A stretch of 64,000 nucleotides of DNA from JBGPQJ01 sp963829485 (GTDB taxonomy: Bacteria; Chloroflexota; Anaerolineae; Anaerolineales; Villigracilaceae), in assembly GCA_963829485.1 (NCBI GenBank), contig CAWHIK010000004.1, positions 1 to 64,000 on the forward strand, given 5' to 3'. The stretch's first letter is position 1. Each line of letters begins with the position of its first letter. Positions 15,933 through 25,700 of the stretch are shown one piece after another. Under the pieces are notes generated by a model, which was not told where the DNA came from, made no database searches, and worked only from the letters and a program-made list of their open reading frames with translations. The translations under genes were made by a program, and so were the position numbers.

Positions 15933-17158
15933 TCAGGCTGATTGGTTATCAGTCAGCGGTGAGTTTTCCAGCGAATTGGTGATGCTCTGTTGCAGCACTT
16001 TTTGACTAGGCTTGTGTTTTCCGAACCCTTTGAGAGTATCCACAGGGTTGTGGTCACCCCCTCGGTGAGCTTTTTGAGTGCCTCGGCCGAAAGCTTCTCA
16101 CCTTTTTCGAACCAGCGCACGGCCGCGTAGCCCATTACAACAGTTGTCGATGAAGCAATCGCCGCGCTCAACAGCCAGCCCGGCAGCCCTCCCAGTTTGC
16201 TAAACTGTTGGAAGAGGGTCCGCCCCAGGAACCCCAGACCAAAGGTGGCGGCCAGCTCGGAGGCACGCTGTGTGGTAATTTTATAGTTATAAATGCGGGC
16301 AATGCTGACCACCATGATCGACTGAGTGACCACCAGCGGAATAAAATCGATGACCGGCAGCGGTGTCAATGCAATTGCCGCCGAGATCGAGGCTGCCCTG
16401 ACGGTGGTTTGCCAGGCGAGCTGCCAGCGGTATTCCGGTAATGCCTGTCCCAGGGCAGCGACCATCCCGGGTTCTGTGGCTGCCACGGCCAGCAACACTT
16501 TACCAAGGTTCTTGCCGTCTTTAGCGACGATTGGAACGATTTGATCGGGCTCCAGACCCAGGTTCTGTGCAGCGTTCGAAATAACGCCTTGTAGTTCTTT
16601 GCGTGGCACCAGGTCAATCTTATTCAACACCACCACGAAAGGCTTTTTCAGGGCAGAAAGCTCGTTGAATAGTTCCTGTTCGGTCTTTTTAATCCCCTGG
16701 ATGGCGTCGAAGACCAGCACGAGAAAATCGGCATCTGCTGCTGCAGAAAGGGCAAGGTCTTTCTGCAGCTTGCCCGCATTCCCCACTGCATCCGCGCCGG
16801 GTGTATCGATCACGGTAAACAGGGCTGCATCGGCCAGTTGATTTTCCGTTGTGGTACCCGGCAAAGGGCTTACGACAGCCTGGTCATGTTTGTTTTGTAT
16901 CAGCTGATTGTACAAGGTGGATTTTCCCACATTGGTCGGGCCGACGATGACTACCCGGTGTTTGTTACCAAAAGCCTGCCGGATCTGGGCGGTGGATAAC
17001 TTGACCAGTATTTTTACCAGACCCGCATCCGATGGGAAACCAACCAATAGCGACTGGAAGCTGGCTTTTTCTTCAGGTCCCAACGCCTCCCAGATCTCGC
17101 GTACTTTCACTTGAACATTGAGGGGGAATTGTTTGAGAATGTCGTCAAATATCGTCAT
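15933..17158 (-). CDS. Era/dynamin-like GTPase with DUF697-type membrane domain, frameshifted at the C-terminus
   Basis: GTPase of about 408 residues when restored. G1 GPTNVGKST, G3 DTPGADAVG, G4 NKID are all present. The C-terminal half carries hydrophobic segments (LTPLPVIDFIPLVVTQSIMV and GWLLSAAIASSTTVVMGYA) of the DUF697 kind found in membrane-associated stress GTPases. The start ATG 17158 (MTIFDDILKQFP) is preferred to the longer frame. The last 30 codons are out of frame: from near 16030 the natural tail KHKPSQKVLQQSITNSLENS continues to a TGA at 15933. Likely acts at the inner membrane during envelope stress (inference). Confidence 0.8.
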
Positions 17159-17230
17159 GGGATTATTCCTTAATAAGAACTCCACGATGGAGGTGAGGCA
17201 CCGCAGTTAAAATAACATCACGGAGTCTAC

Positions 17231-17308
17231 ACTCAGGTTACGACAAACAATCCCCAGCCACATCCGTCAGCCGGGGAATGTTCGCCTCCGCCACTCGGGG
17301 GAGGGGGT
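17231..17308 (-). repeat. Two-hairpin intergenic element, copy 4 (diverged)
   Basis: ACAATCCCCAGCC, loop ACATCCGTC, AGCCGGGGAATGT, then CTCCGCCACTCGGGGGAG. More mismatches than the other copies but the same order and loop. It starts 18 nt downstream of the NarL-type regulator's stop (17326) and precedes the GTPase gene. Confidence 0.7.
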
Positions 17309-17325
17309 CCGAAAGATGAGGAGAC

Positions 17326-17940
17326 TCAGGTGACGAGGCCGTGACGCAACGCCAGGGACACGGCTTCGGTGCGGCTGGATACCCCCAGCTTGGATAGGAT
17401 GTTACTGACGTGAGATTTTACTGTGGACGGGCTGACGGTCAGCCTTCCGGCGATTTGTGTATTGTTCAAGCCTTCAACCATCAGGGCCAACACGGCACGT
17501 TCACGTTCGGTCAGGTCGAGGCCGGGCGCTGGTGGTAGATTGGCTGTCTCGACCAGTACCTGAGCGGCATCGGGCGATAGTGTAGCACGCCCGGCATGCG
17601 CAGCACGAATGGCCCGGGCAAGCTCGTCCGCAGAGACATCCTTGAGCAGATAGCCAATCGCCCCGGCTTCCAGCGCGTTTTTGATCAGTTCGCCTTCTTT
17701 GTAGCTGGTCAACGCAATGACCTGAACTTGTGGAAACTGCTTGCGGATGGCGCGTGTTGCGCTTGCCCCGTCCATCTCTGGCATGACCATATCCATCAGG
17801 ATCACGTCCGGCAAAACTTCCGCACAGAGTTGGATGGCATTTACGCCGTTTTCGGCTTCACCCACTAGTTTGAAATCATCGAAAACCATCAGGAAAGTTG
17901 CCAGTCCGCGGCGCACCATGGTATGGTCGTCAACCAGCAT
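17326..17940 (-). CDS. NarL/FixJ-type response regulator
   Basis: 204-residue two-domain regulator. Receiver domain: acidic MLVDDHTMVRRG, phospho-acceptor Asp in VILMDMVMPEMDG, switch Thr in VIALTSYKEG and Lys in GYLLKDVSADEL. C-terminal LuxR-type helix-turn-helix: LTERERAVLALMVEGLNNTQI and SPSTVKSHVSNILSKLGV. The first visible ATG is at 17940; the frame extends a few codons upstream (QPIRV) up to the kinase's stop, so the true start may be slightly earlier. It sits directly downstream of the histidine kinase gene and is almost surely its partner. Confidence 0.92.
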   Translation of the reverse strand: MLVDDHTMVRRGLATFLMVFDDFKLVGEAENGVNAIQLCAEVLPDVILMDMVMPEMDGASATRAIRKQFPQVQVIALTSYKEGELIKNALEAGAIGYLLKDVSADELARAIRAAHAGRATLSPDAAQVLVETANLPPAPGLDLTERERAVLALMVEGLNNTQIAGRLTVSPSTVKSHVSNILSKLGVSSRTEAVSLALRHGLVT

Positions 17941-17970
17941 GACGCGGATGGGTTGGGAAGGAGAGACTTG

Positions 17971-19553
17971 TCATTCGGCCTCCTTCTGCGGGCCTTTCGT
18001 CCACTGCAGGATGAGTTCAGTACCGTGACCGGGATGGCTCGTAACAGTTAACAGCGCCCCCGCAGCTTCCGCACGTTCACGCATCATGCTCAAACCAAAG
18101 TGGCCATGTTCGGATGTGTTTTGCTCAGGATCAAAACCCAGGCCATCATCACGTATGCGTAATTCTACAGCAGTTCCATCATGTTTCAAATCGATATCGA
18201 CCCGGCTGGCTTTCGCATGCTTGGCAATGTTATTCATTGCTTCCTGGCATATCCGGTAGAATGCCACTTGTGTTTCAGGAGGCAGGATGACTTCCTTCTC
18301 TACTGTCACTGTAACAGGGATATTGATCCGGCCCGAGAGCGCATTTCCCAACAGATGCAACAGGTCGCCAAGGTCTGTATCGGTTATTGCGGAGGGCCGC
18401 AGTTCGGCCAAGCAGCGCACGCATCTCGGCCTGCGCGGCACGTGTCAAGCGGCGCAAATCATTCAGCGACTTTCGCGCCTCATCCTGATCCCGTTCCCAT
18501 AACCGCGGCAGAACATCAGCAATCAGCCCGGCGGAGAAGAGCGATTGATTGACGGCATCGTGCAGGTTTTGAGCAAGGCGCTGGCGTTCTTGCAGTGCTG
18601 CTAGCGCCTGTGCATTTTCATACAGTTCTGCGTTGACCAGGGTGATCGCAGCTTGATTGGCCACGGTCAGGGCCAAATCGGCATGATGAGCGGTGAAGTA
18701 ATCCCGCTCAACATGCGCGACGCCCACACTGCCAATGACACGGTTCTTGACTGCCACGGGAACCCACATCCAAGCCCGCACACCCTTCAACAATAAATCC
18801 GCCTGATCGTCCAAAAGTGACCGCAGAAATTTTGCGGACGGGTCAGTGCTCCATACATCGGCAATACGGTCAGGCTGGTGCTCATTGAACAGCCTCGTCA
18901 GGGTTTCCGGGCCCTTCAACCGGATACGGAAAGGCACCGTCTCTTCCAGGCTCTGTGACCCACGTACAGCCAGAGCGACCATGGCTGTTCCATCGAGCAC
19001 GAACAGTTCGGCATGGGTGTACTCGATCAGCACCCGCAATTGGTCAAGGATCAGACCCGGCTTGAGTTCCAATGCCGAGGCCAGAGTTTGGGAGATCTCC
19101 AACAGAGTCGATTGTTCGCGCGTATGGAGTTCCACCCGCTCATGGAGCAAGCGTTCTGCGGTGATCCGCTCGGTGACATCGCGGACGACGCTTAACAGGC
19201 ACGGTCGAGCCTGAAACGGTATTGCTGTTCTTCGCACATCCACGTAGAACGATGAGCCGTCTTTATACAAATGAACCGCCGGCACATCGAACATACTTCC
19301 GGGATGGACATCATTGGCGGATTCGGTGAATTGGCGCTGGCTGTCGGGATGAATATATGCCGTCAGGTGCAAGCCAATGAATTCCTCGCGCGTATAACCG
19401 TGCATCTGTAATTGCGGCAGGGTTGGCATCCACCACGCGGCCTGTCTTTAAATCGCTGATGATCATTCCATCACTGGCGGATTCAAAGATGATACGGTAT
19501 TGTTGTTCTTTGTCTTCCGCGCTTAATTGGGAGCGTATCTTTTTTTTCGTCAT
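17971..19553 (-). CDS. PAS-GAF sensor histidine kinase (HisKA_3 type), two frameshifts
   Basis: Cognate sensor for the NarL-type regulator. Order: PAS domain (YRIIFESASDGMIISDLKTG, joined across a shift at about 19425 to MHGYTREEFIGLHLTAYIHP), PAC-like DVRRTAIPFQARPCLLSVV, a GAF domain (about residues 150-310) and the HisKA_3 dimerisation helix with the phospho-His in RLAQNLHDAVNQSLFSAG. A second shift near 18410 leads into the ATPase domain: N-box EAMNNIAKHAKAS, G1 DDGLGFDPEQ, and GLSMMRERAEAAGA. No membrane helix is visible, so it is probably cytoplasmic and senses an intracellular signal through PAS/GAF. Confidence 0.82.
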
Positions 19554-19714
19554 GCTTGCCCTTTTCTAAGTTCGATTGCTTGAAGTGGCTCGATTTAGGT
19601 CAGAATATTTATTGCTCGGTTTTCATTAAACATTATATTCGTTTTGCTGTTATGGGTAACAATTAATGTCTTGAGATAAGTCATCAATATTTATTCTGCT
19701 CTAGGCGGAACAGC

Positions 19715-22700
19715 CTATCCCATCACAACCTGCAACTCGTGATGCCGACCATCATCCACCAACAGAATCAGGTTGTCAGGCAGCGGGTTTCCATCCAGCA
19801 AAACCTGCCGGATACCCCGATTGACATTGTTCGGGTTCCCCACAATGATCTTGTAATTTGTCGTCCCGAAGCGGTAATCTACTTTAAATCCCGGCCAGTG
19901 ACGGGGGATACACGGGTTAATGTTGAGCGCGTTGCCCGTCCGAGAAATTCCGAGGATTGCTTCAAGTCCCAGGCGGTACATCCAACCGGAGGAGCCGGTA
20001 TACCACGTCCAGCCACCTTTTCCGGTATGCGGAGGCACGCTGTAGATATCGGCGGCGATAACATAAGGTTCCACTTTATAGCGCGCTGCTTTTTCGGATG
20101 CATTGGCATGGTTGATGGGATTCAACATCTGGAACAACTCCATGGCACGATCTCCCTGCCCGAGTTTGGCGAAAGCCCAGGCAGTCCAAATGGCAGCGTG
20201 AGTGTATTGCCCGCCGTTTTCGCGGATGCCCGGCAAATAGCCTTTGACATAACCCGGGTCGCGCTCCGTTTTGTCAAAGGGCGGAGTAAACAGCAGGATC
20301 ATTTGCTCGGCTTGCTTCACCAGCAATTTGTTGACGGATTCCATGGCTTGCGCCGCCCTAGTCGAATCTGGTGTCCCTGACAGAACTGCCCATGATTGAG
20401 CAATCGAATCGATCTTGCATTCGGAATTTTCGTGGGATCCCAGTTTCGAACCATCGTCAAAAAAGGCGCGCAAATACCAGTCACCGTCCCAGGCATGTGC
20501 CTCGAGTGCTCGTGACAAATTCTCAGATTGTTGCAGATAAGGCAGAGGATCATCTTTCATTAGCTCAACCAGCGGCGCAAAACGCTTGAGTGTGGCGATC
20601 AAAAACCAGCCCAGCCAGACACTCTCGCCGCGTCCACCCATGCCCACCCGATTCATCCCATCGTTCCAGTCACCCGTACCCATCAAAGGCAGACCGTGTG
20701 CGCCAACTGTCGCGCCTTTTTTCAGCGCCCGGAGGCAATGTTCATAAAGCGTGAATACTTCGGTCATTGGTTCGTTATGACTGTAGCGGTCAGTTTCTTC
20801 TACTTTTAGCGGTTCGCCTTTCAGGAAGGGTATGTTTTCGTGCAAAATGGATTCATCACCGGTAGCCGTAACGTATTCAGCCGTTACATAGGGTAACCAG
20901 AGCAAATCGTCTGAAAAACGTGTGCGCACACCGCGCCCCGATGGCGGGTTCCACCAGTGCAGGACGTCGCCTGCCTCAAATTGATGCCTTGCCGCTTCCA
21001 AAATATGAGCGCGCGCAAGACCCGGACAGGTGTGTAATAATGCCGTCACATCCTGGAGTTGGTCGCGGAATCCGAATGCCCCGCTGGATTGATACAACCC
21101 GGTGCGGCCCCACAAGCGGCAGGAAAGGGTCTGATAGAGTAGCCAGCGATTGAGCATCAAATCCATGGCGGGATCAGGCGTCTCAACGGTCACGGCGTTC
21201 AGGATGTTATCCCACTGGTGTTGAACAGCCTGCCAGATCACCTCCACCTGACCTGGGGACTGAACCTGCCCAATCAGCGCCAGGCTTTCAGTCCGGCTGG
21301 CTCCTTCACCGATCAGGAAATAGATTTCCTCGCTTGCGCCCGGCAGCAGGTCAACGTGCAATTGTAGAACACCGCACGGGTCCAGCCCGGCATTCACTGC
21401 GCTATTCAATCCAATACGACCAAGAGCCGCCGGAGACCGCAAGCTGCCCATGCGTCCCAGGAACTCAGTCCGGTCGGTGGTAACGCTGTGTGGTTTTTTA
21501 CTGGTTGCCAGGAAAGCCACACGTTCACCAAACTCACTATTGTAGTGGTTCGTGGCGAGTAAAGCATTTTTATCGGAATCAAACTCCGGCATGATATGGG
21601 ATTGGTGGGAGTCGCGCGTTGTACCGAGCACCCATTCAGCATAGTAGGTAATAGTGATACGGCGCGCACGCCTCCACAGATTTTGCAGGCGCAAGTGTGC
21701 AATTTTAACTGGCGCATCAGGCGCAGCGAAAAGGCGCAGCTTATGGTTCAAACCATGACTCTGGCTCTCAAAGGTTGAATATCCAGCCCCGTGACAGATC
21801 TCGTGAGCTGTATCTGCGCCGGCGGGCATGGGGGTAGGTGACCAAACCAAGCCTGTTTCTTCGTCCCGCAGATAGAGTGCTTCACCCGGCATATCGGTGA
21901 CAGGGTCATTGCGCCAGGGAGTCAGGCGGTTTTCACCGCTGTTTACAGCCCAAGTGGGACCGGAACCCGCTTCAGAAACCAGAAAGCCGAATTGCGGGTT
22001 GGCGATGACATTGATCCATGGATGCGGCGTGTTCTGTCCTGGCCTAAGATGAATGATGTATTCCCGACCATCGCTGCTGAATCCGCCGAGTCCATTTTCC
22101 ATGAGCAAATTGCCCGGAGGTTGTATCTGTTCCGTCGGCTCGGGATCACGGGATGGGGAGAGCGAAGGGGTGAACTCTGGCAGGCGTGTGGATCGGTTCA
22201 TTAACCTTCTGGCGTGTTCGGCCAGCGTCCCGTCCTTTTCATCCAGAATTACACCTGAAACTGTTTCAAGCAGAATCAGGTCAGCTGGTTGAAGTTGATC
22301 TGTGCGTAGAACGAAAATGCCATCGCGTTGGTTCAGTGAAGTATCCGCACCCATACGCCTGACCTGGCGTTGGATAGAGTTGTACAGGTCGAGGGCGTAG
22401 CCTGTATCCTGCTCGTTCAGAATAACCAGATTCACTTTGACATTACGGCGGCGCCAGTAAGTGAACGCTTGAAGAGCCTCTATTAGCAAGGGCGACTCTC
22501 CATTGCGAATACGGACCAGCAAAATGGGGAAATCGCCGGAGATGCCGAACGCCCATAAACCGGCTTGCCCCTTCTGATTCTGCGCCAGGATATGCGGCGC
22601 AGCGCGCAGTCCGCCTGCCGGGTAGAGCAAGGCAGAATACAAGCGCTGAATATTCTCAAGGGAGGACGTGTTCAATCCCAGTTCAAGCAATTCTTTTTCG

Positions 22701-25700
22701 CTGGAGGCGCGGGCATTGTCGAAGGCATGATAGATGGCTTGCCCGGACTGATAATGAGACAGCTTTTCCAATGCATCCGCCCGGGATGCAGCGGCTAGGG
22801 TCAGAAACGTGACCCGGGTTTTCGCGTGAGGTTCCAGGTCAATTTCCTGCGACAGCGACAGGATCGGGTCGAGTGTTCCACCGTCGGAACCTGATAGGTG
22901 GCGATTGGCATTCTGTAATGCCAGCGGGTTATGCATCGTCCGCATTCTTCCCAGGAATTTGGCGCGGTCGCTCTCGTGGTCGCCGGTCACCTTACGCCCG
23001 GCTTCGATGCGCATGGCATGGATCAACACGACAGTTTTTTCGTCCGCAGAGCGTGTACGGCGCTGGAAAAGAAGCGCATTCTCCTGGGGAAGATATTCAC
23101 TCTCTATGAACATTTTATTAAGGGCGGGATGCCGCCGGTCGACTGCCTGTGCTGCCAGAACCACTTCGCCGTAACTGGTGATTTTTAGATGTCGAGGGCG
23201 GTTGCTGTTATTCAGGATATTCACCCGCCGAATTTCAACGCCATCCGTGCTGACGATGATCCCGGTACGCAGGGTGATCTCGTTGTCTGAGCGCTGGAAC
23301 TCTACCATGTGCGGATAAAACAAGACTTCCTTATCCCGCGCCGGAAGGTTGGCACTCCCATTTCCCGGGTTGCATATGATCGGCTGGCAGGTGGCTGACC
23401 AGAGCTCGCCGCTCGCACGGTCGTGCACATAAATCCACGTTCCCCACTGGTCAAGTGTCGGGTCTGCATGCCAGCGCGTCAGTGCAAAGTCGCGCCACTG
23501 ACTGAATCCGCCTCCAGAGTTGGTAATCATCACACTGGCATCACCCTGAGAAAGCACATGAGCCATCGGGATGGAACTATCTACAGGAACATGCCAGGGA
23601 GCACTTTCAACCCGGCGTGCTCCTTGAAGCAATTCGGCTGGCTCATCCGTGTGGGGATATTCAAGAGGAGGATTTTGCGGAATCTTTTCCTGGAGTAGTA
23701 GTTCCACGCTCTGGATGTGCTCATCGGCATGGAATCGTTCCACCATCACATCATTCAATAGGTAATTACTAGCCGCCAGAAGGATCATGCCCTGGTGATG
23801 CGCGAGGTAGGATTTCACAGCGGCGTGAGCCTGGCCGGCTGGTAAACGGGCTTTGGTGAAATCGAGCGCCTCGTAAAAGCCAAAACGACCGAGCATGTTC
23901 AGTTGTTCCAAGCGTGCCATGTTCTCCAGAACCGCCTGTGGTTGTAAGGAAAGTCCGATCAGTGAAGCATATGGAGCGATGACCAGATCATCGGGCAGGT
24001 CGCGTTTGTATCCCAGATCAGGCACACCAAAAGCCCGGTACTGGTAATTCTGGTTGACATCGAACGCGTAGTAGCCCGATTCGGAGATACCCCAAGGTAC
24101 TTGCTGTTCCTGTCCGTAACTCATCTGTGCGTCGAGCGCAGCGTAGCAACTGGCTGAGAGGAATGTCCCGGCGTAGTTCTTCACGAACAGAGTTGGCATA
24201 AGGTATTCAAACATGGTGCCGCTCCATGATAGCAATACCTGATTGCCGTTGACCTGCGTCACCGGCCTCCCCAGGTGCTGCCAGTGGCTTTGCGGCACAT
24301 CCCCTTTGGCAATCGCAATCAGGCTGGCTATGCGGGCTTCAGAGGCCAGCAGATCGTAATAACTCGGGTCGAGGCGTTCAGCGCTGGGCGTATAGCCGAT
24401 ATGGAACATTTGACGATGTTCATTGTATAAAAAACGAAAATCCATTACAGCGACAGCCGCACTTGCCTGCTCCGCTAAATCTCGAAAACCATCCAAGAGG
24501 GGTGTGACCGTCATGCGGGCTGACGCTAAATCCTCCTCCAATTTATGGCACCAGCCACGCGCATGTTCATCCCACGCGATGTCCGGGATTCCATCAGTCT
24601 GTATCCGTGTCTTGAAGTGAGCCAAGGCTGTTTCGATACGCTCATATACCTCAACCGCCTCTCCCAGTTTTGGTAACGAAGCAGGCAGTGCGTTGTGAAA
24701 TTCCTGCCAGGCAGGCATTTGCCTTATTAATTCAGATGGCTCATCTTTGTGTTTGAGCCAGGGGGCAAATAAATCCACGCTGCGCTGCATGTTTTGCAAG
24801 TGCTGGTACATCAAATCCAGATAAAGTTGGAGTTCCGTCAGGGATTTACCCCGGAGATGAGGGTGGCTCTTGAGCAAGTCCATTAATCGATAAGAGACTC
24901 TTTCCCAGCCTTCGCCAGAGAGCCAATCGAGAGTCATTTTCCAGGCTGACGGCAGATGCTGGTTGGCGCTGACGCGCTCGTAAATGCTGGTCAATTCGAC
25001 TTCAAAAGATTCAATAGAGGCATGTGGGTTATTTTTTTCCAAAGCCTGCAGGATTTCTGCCAGAATATCCAGAAGGACGAGCAATCCCTGCCACCGCTTG
25101 TCATCCAGGAGTGGCGCTTCTGCTATGGAAAGACAGCCTTGTTTGAGCGTAATCAGGCAAGCTGCCAGATTACCGCTATCCACGGTGGAAACGTATCGGG
25201 GTGGAAGCGCCGTCAGGACCTGTGAGTCGTACCAGTTCAGAAGATGTCCACGGTAGTGTTCCATCTTGTCCATGGTCTCAAAGGTCGAGCGCAGGCGGAC
25301 TTCCAACTCGAGCAGTCCGATGTAGCCCAAGTCGTACGCAGAGAATGTAGACACCAGGAATAGACCCATGTTGGTTGGCGTTGTGTAATGCGCTACCTTG
25401 TCAAGCGGTGACTCTTGAAAATGGTCCGGAGGCAGCCAATGGTCATTCGGTCCGGCAAACTGCTCAAAAAACGCCCAGGTACGGCGCGCCAGACGTCGGA
25501 CCTGTCTGCGTTGAGTCTCAGTGAGCGATGTGGTGATGCGTGAAACCGGTTGGCTGATTCTGAAGGCGACTTGTGGTGCGAGCAGCCAGGCTATCAGGAG
25601 GGGCAGTGCCACCCAAAGCGCCGTGGGATTAAAAACACCGATCGTGGTTCCCAGCAAAATGGTCAGCAGCGAAGAAACCGCCATCTCAGACCAGGTTTCG

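Noticed and set aside
7992..17308. CRISPR array or transposon ends from the four repeats
   Set aside because: Copies are kilobases apart with genes between, no regular spacers and no cas genes or transposase; stems differ by compensatory changes.
19739..20380. 213-residue plus-strand frame opposite ndvB
   Set aside because: Antisense to the conserved GH94 C-terminus, no start signal; a long shadow expected in a GC-rich 8.5 kb gene.
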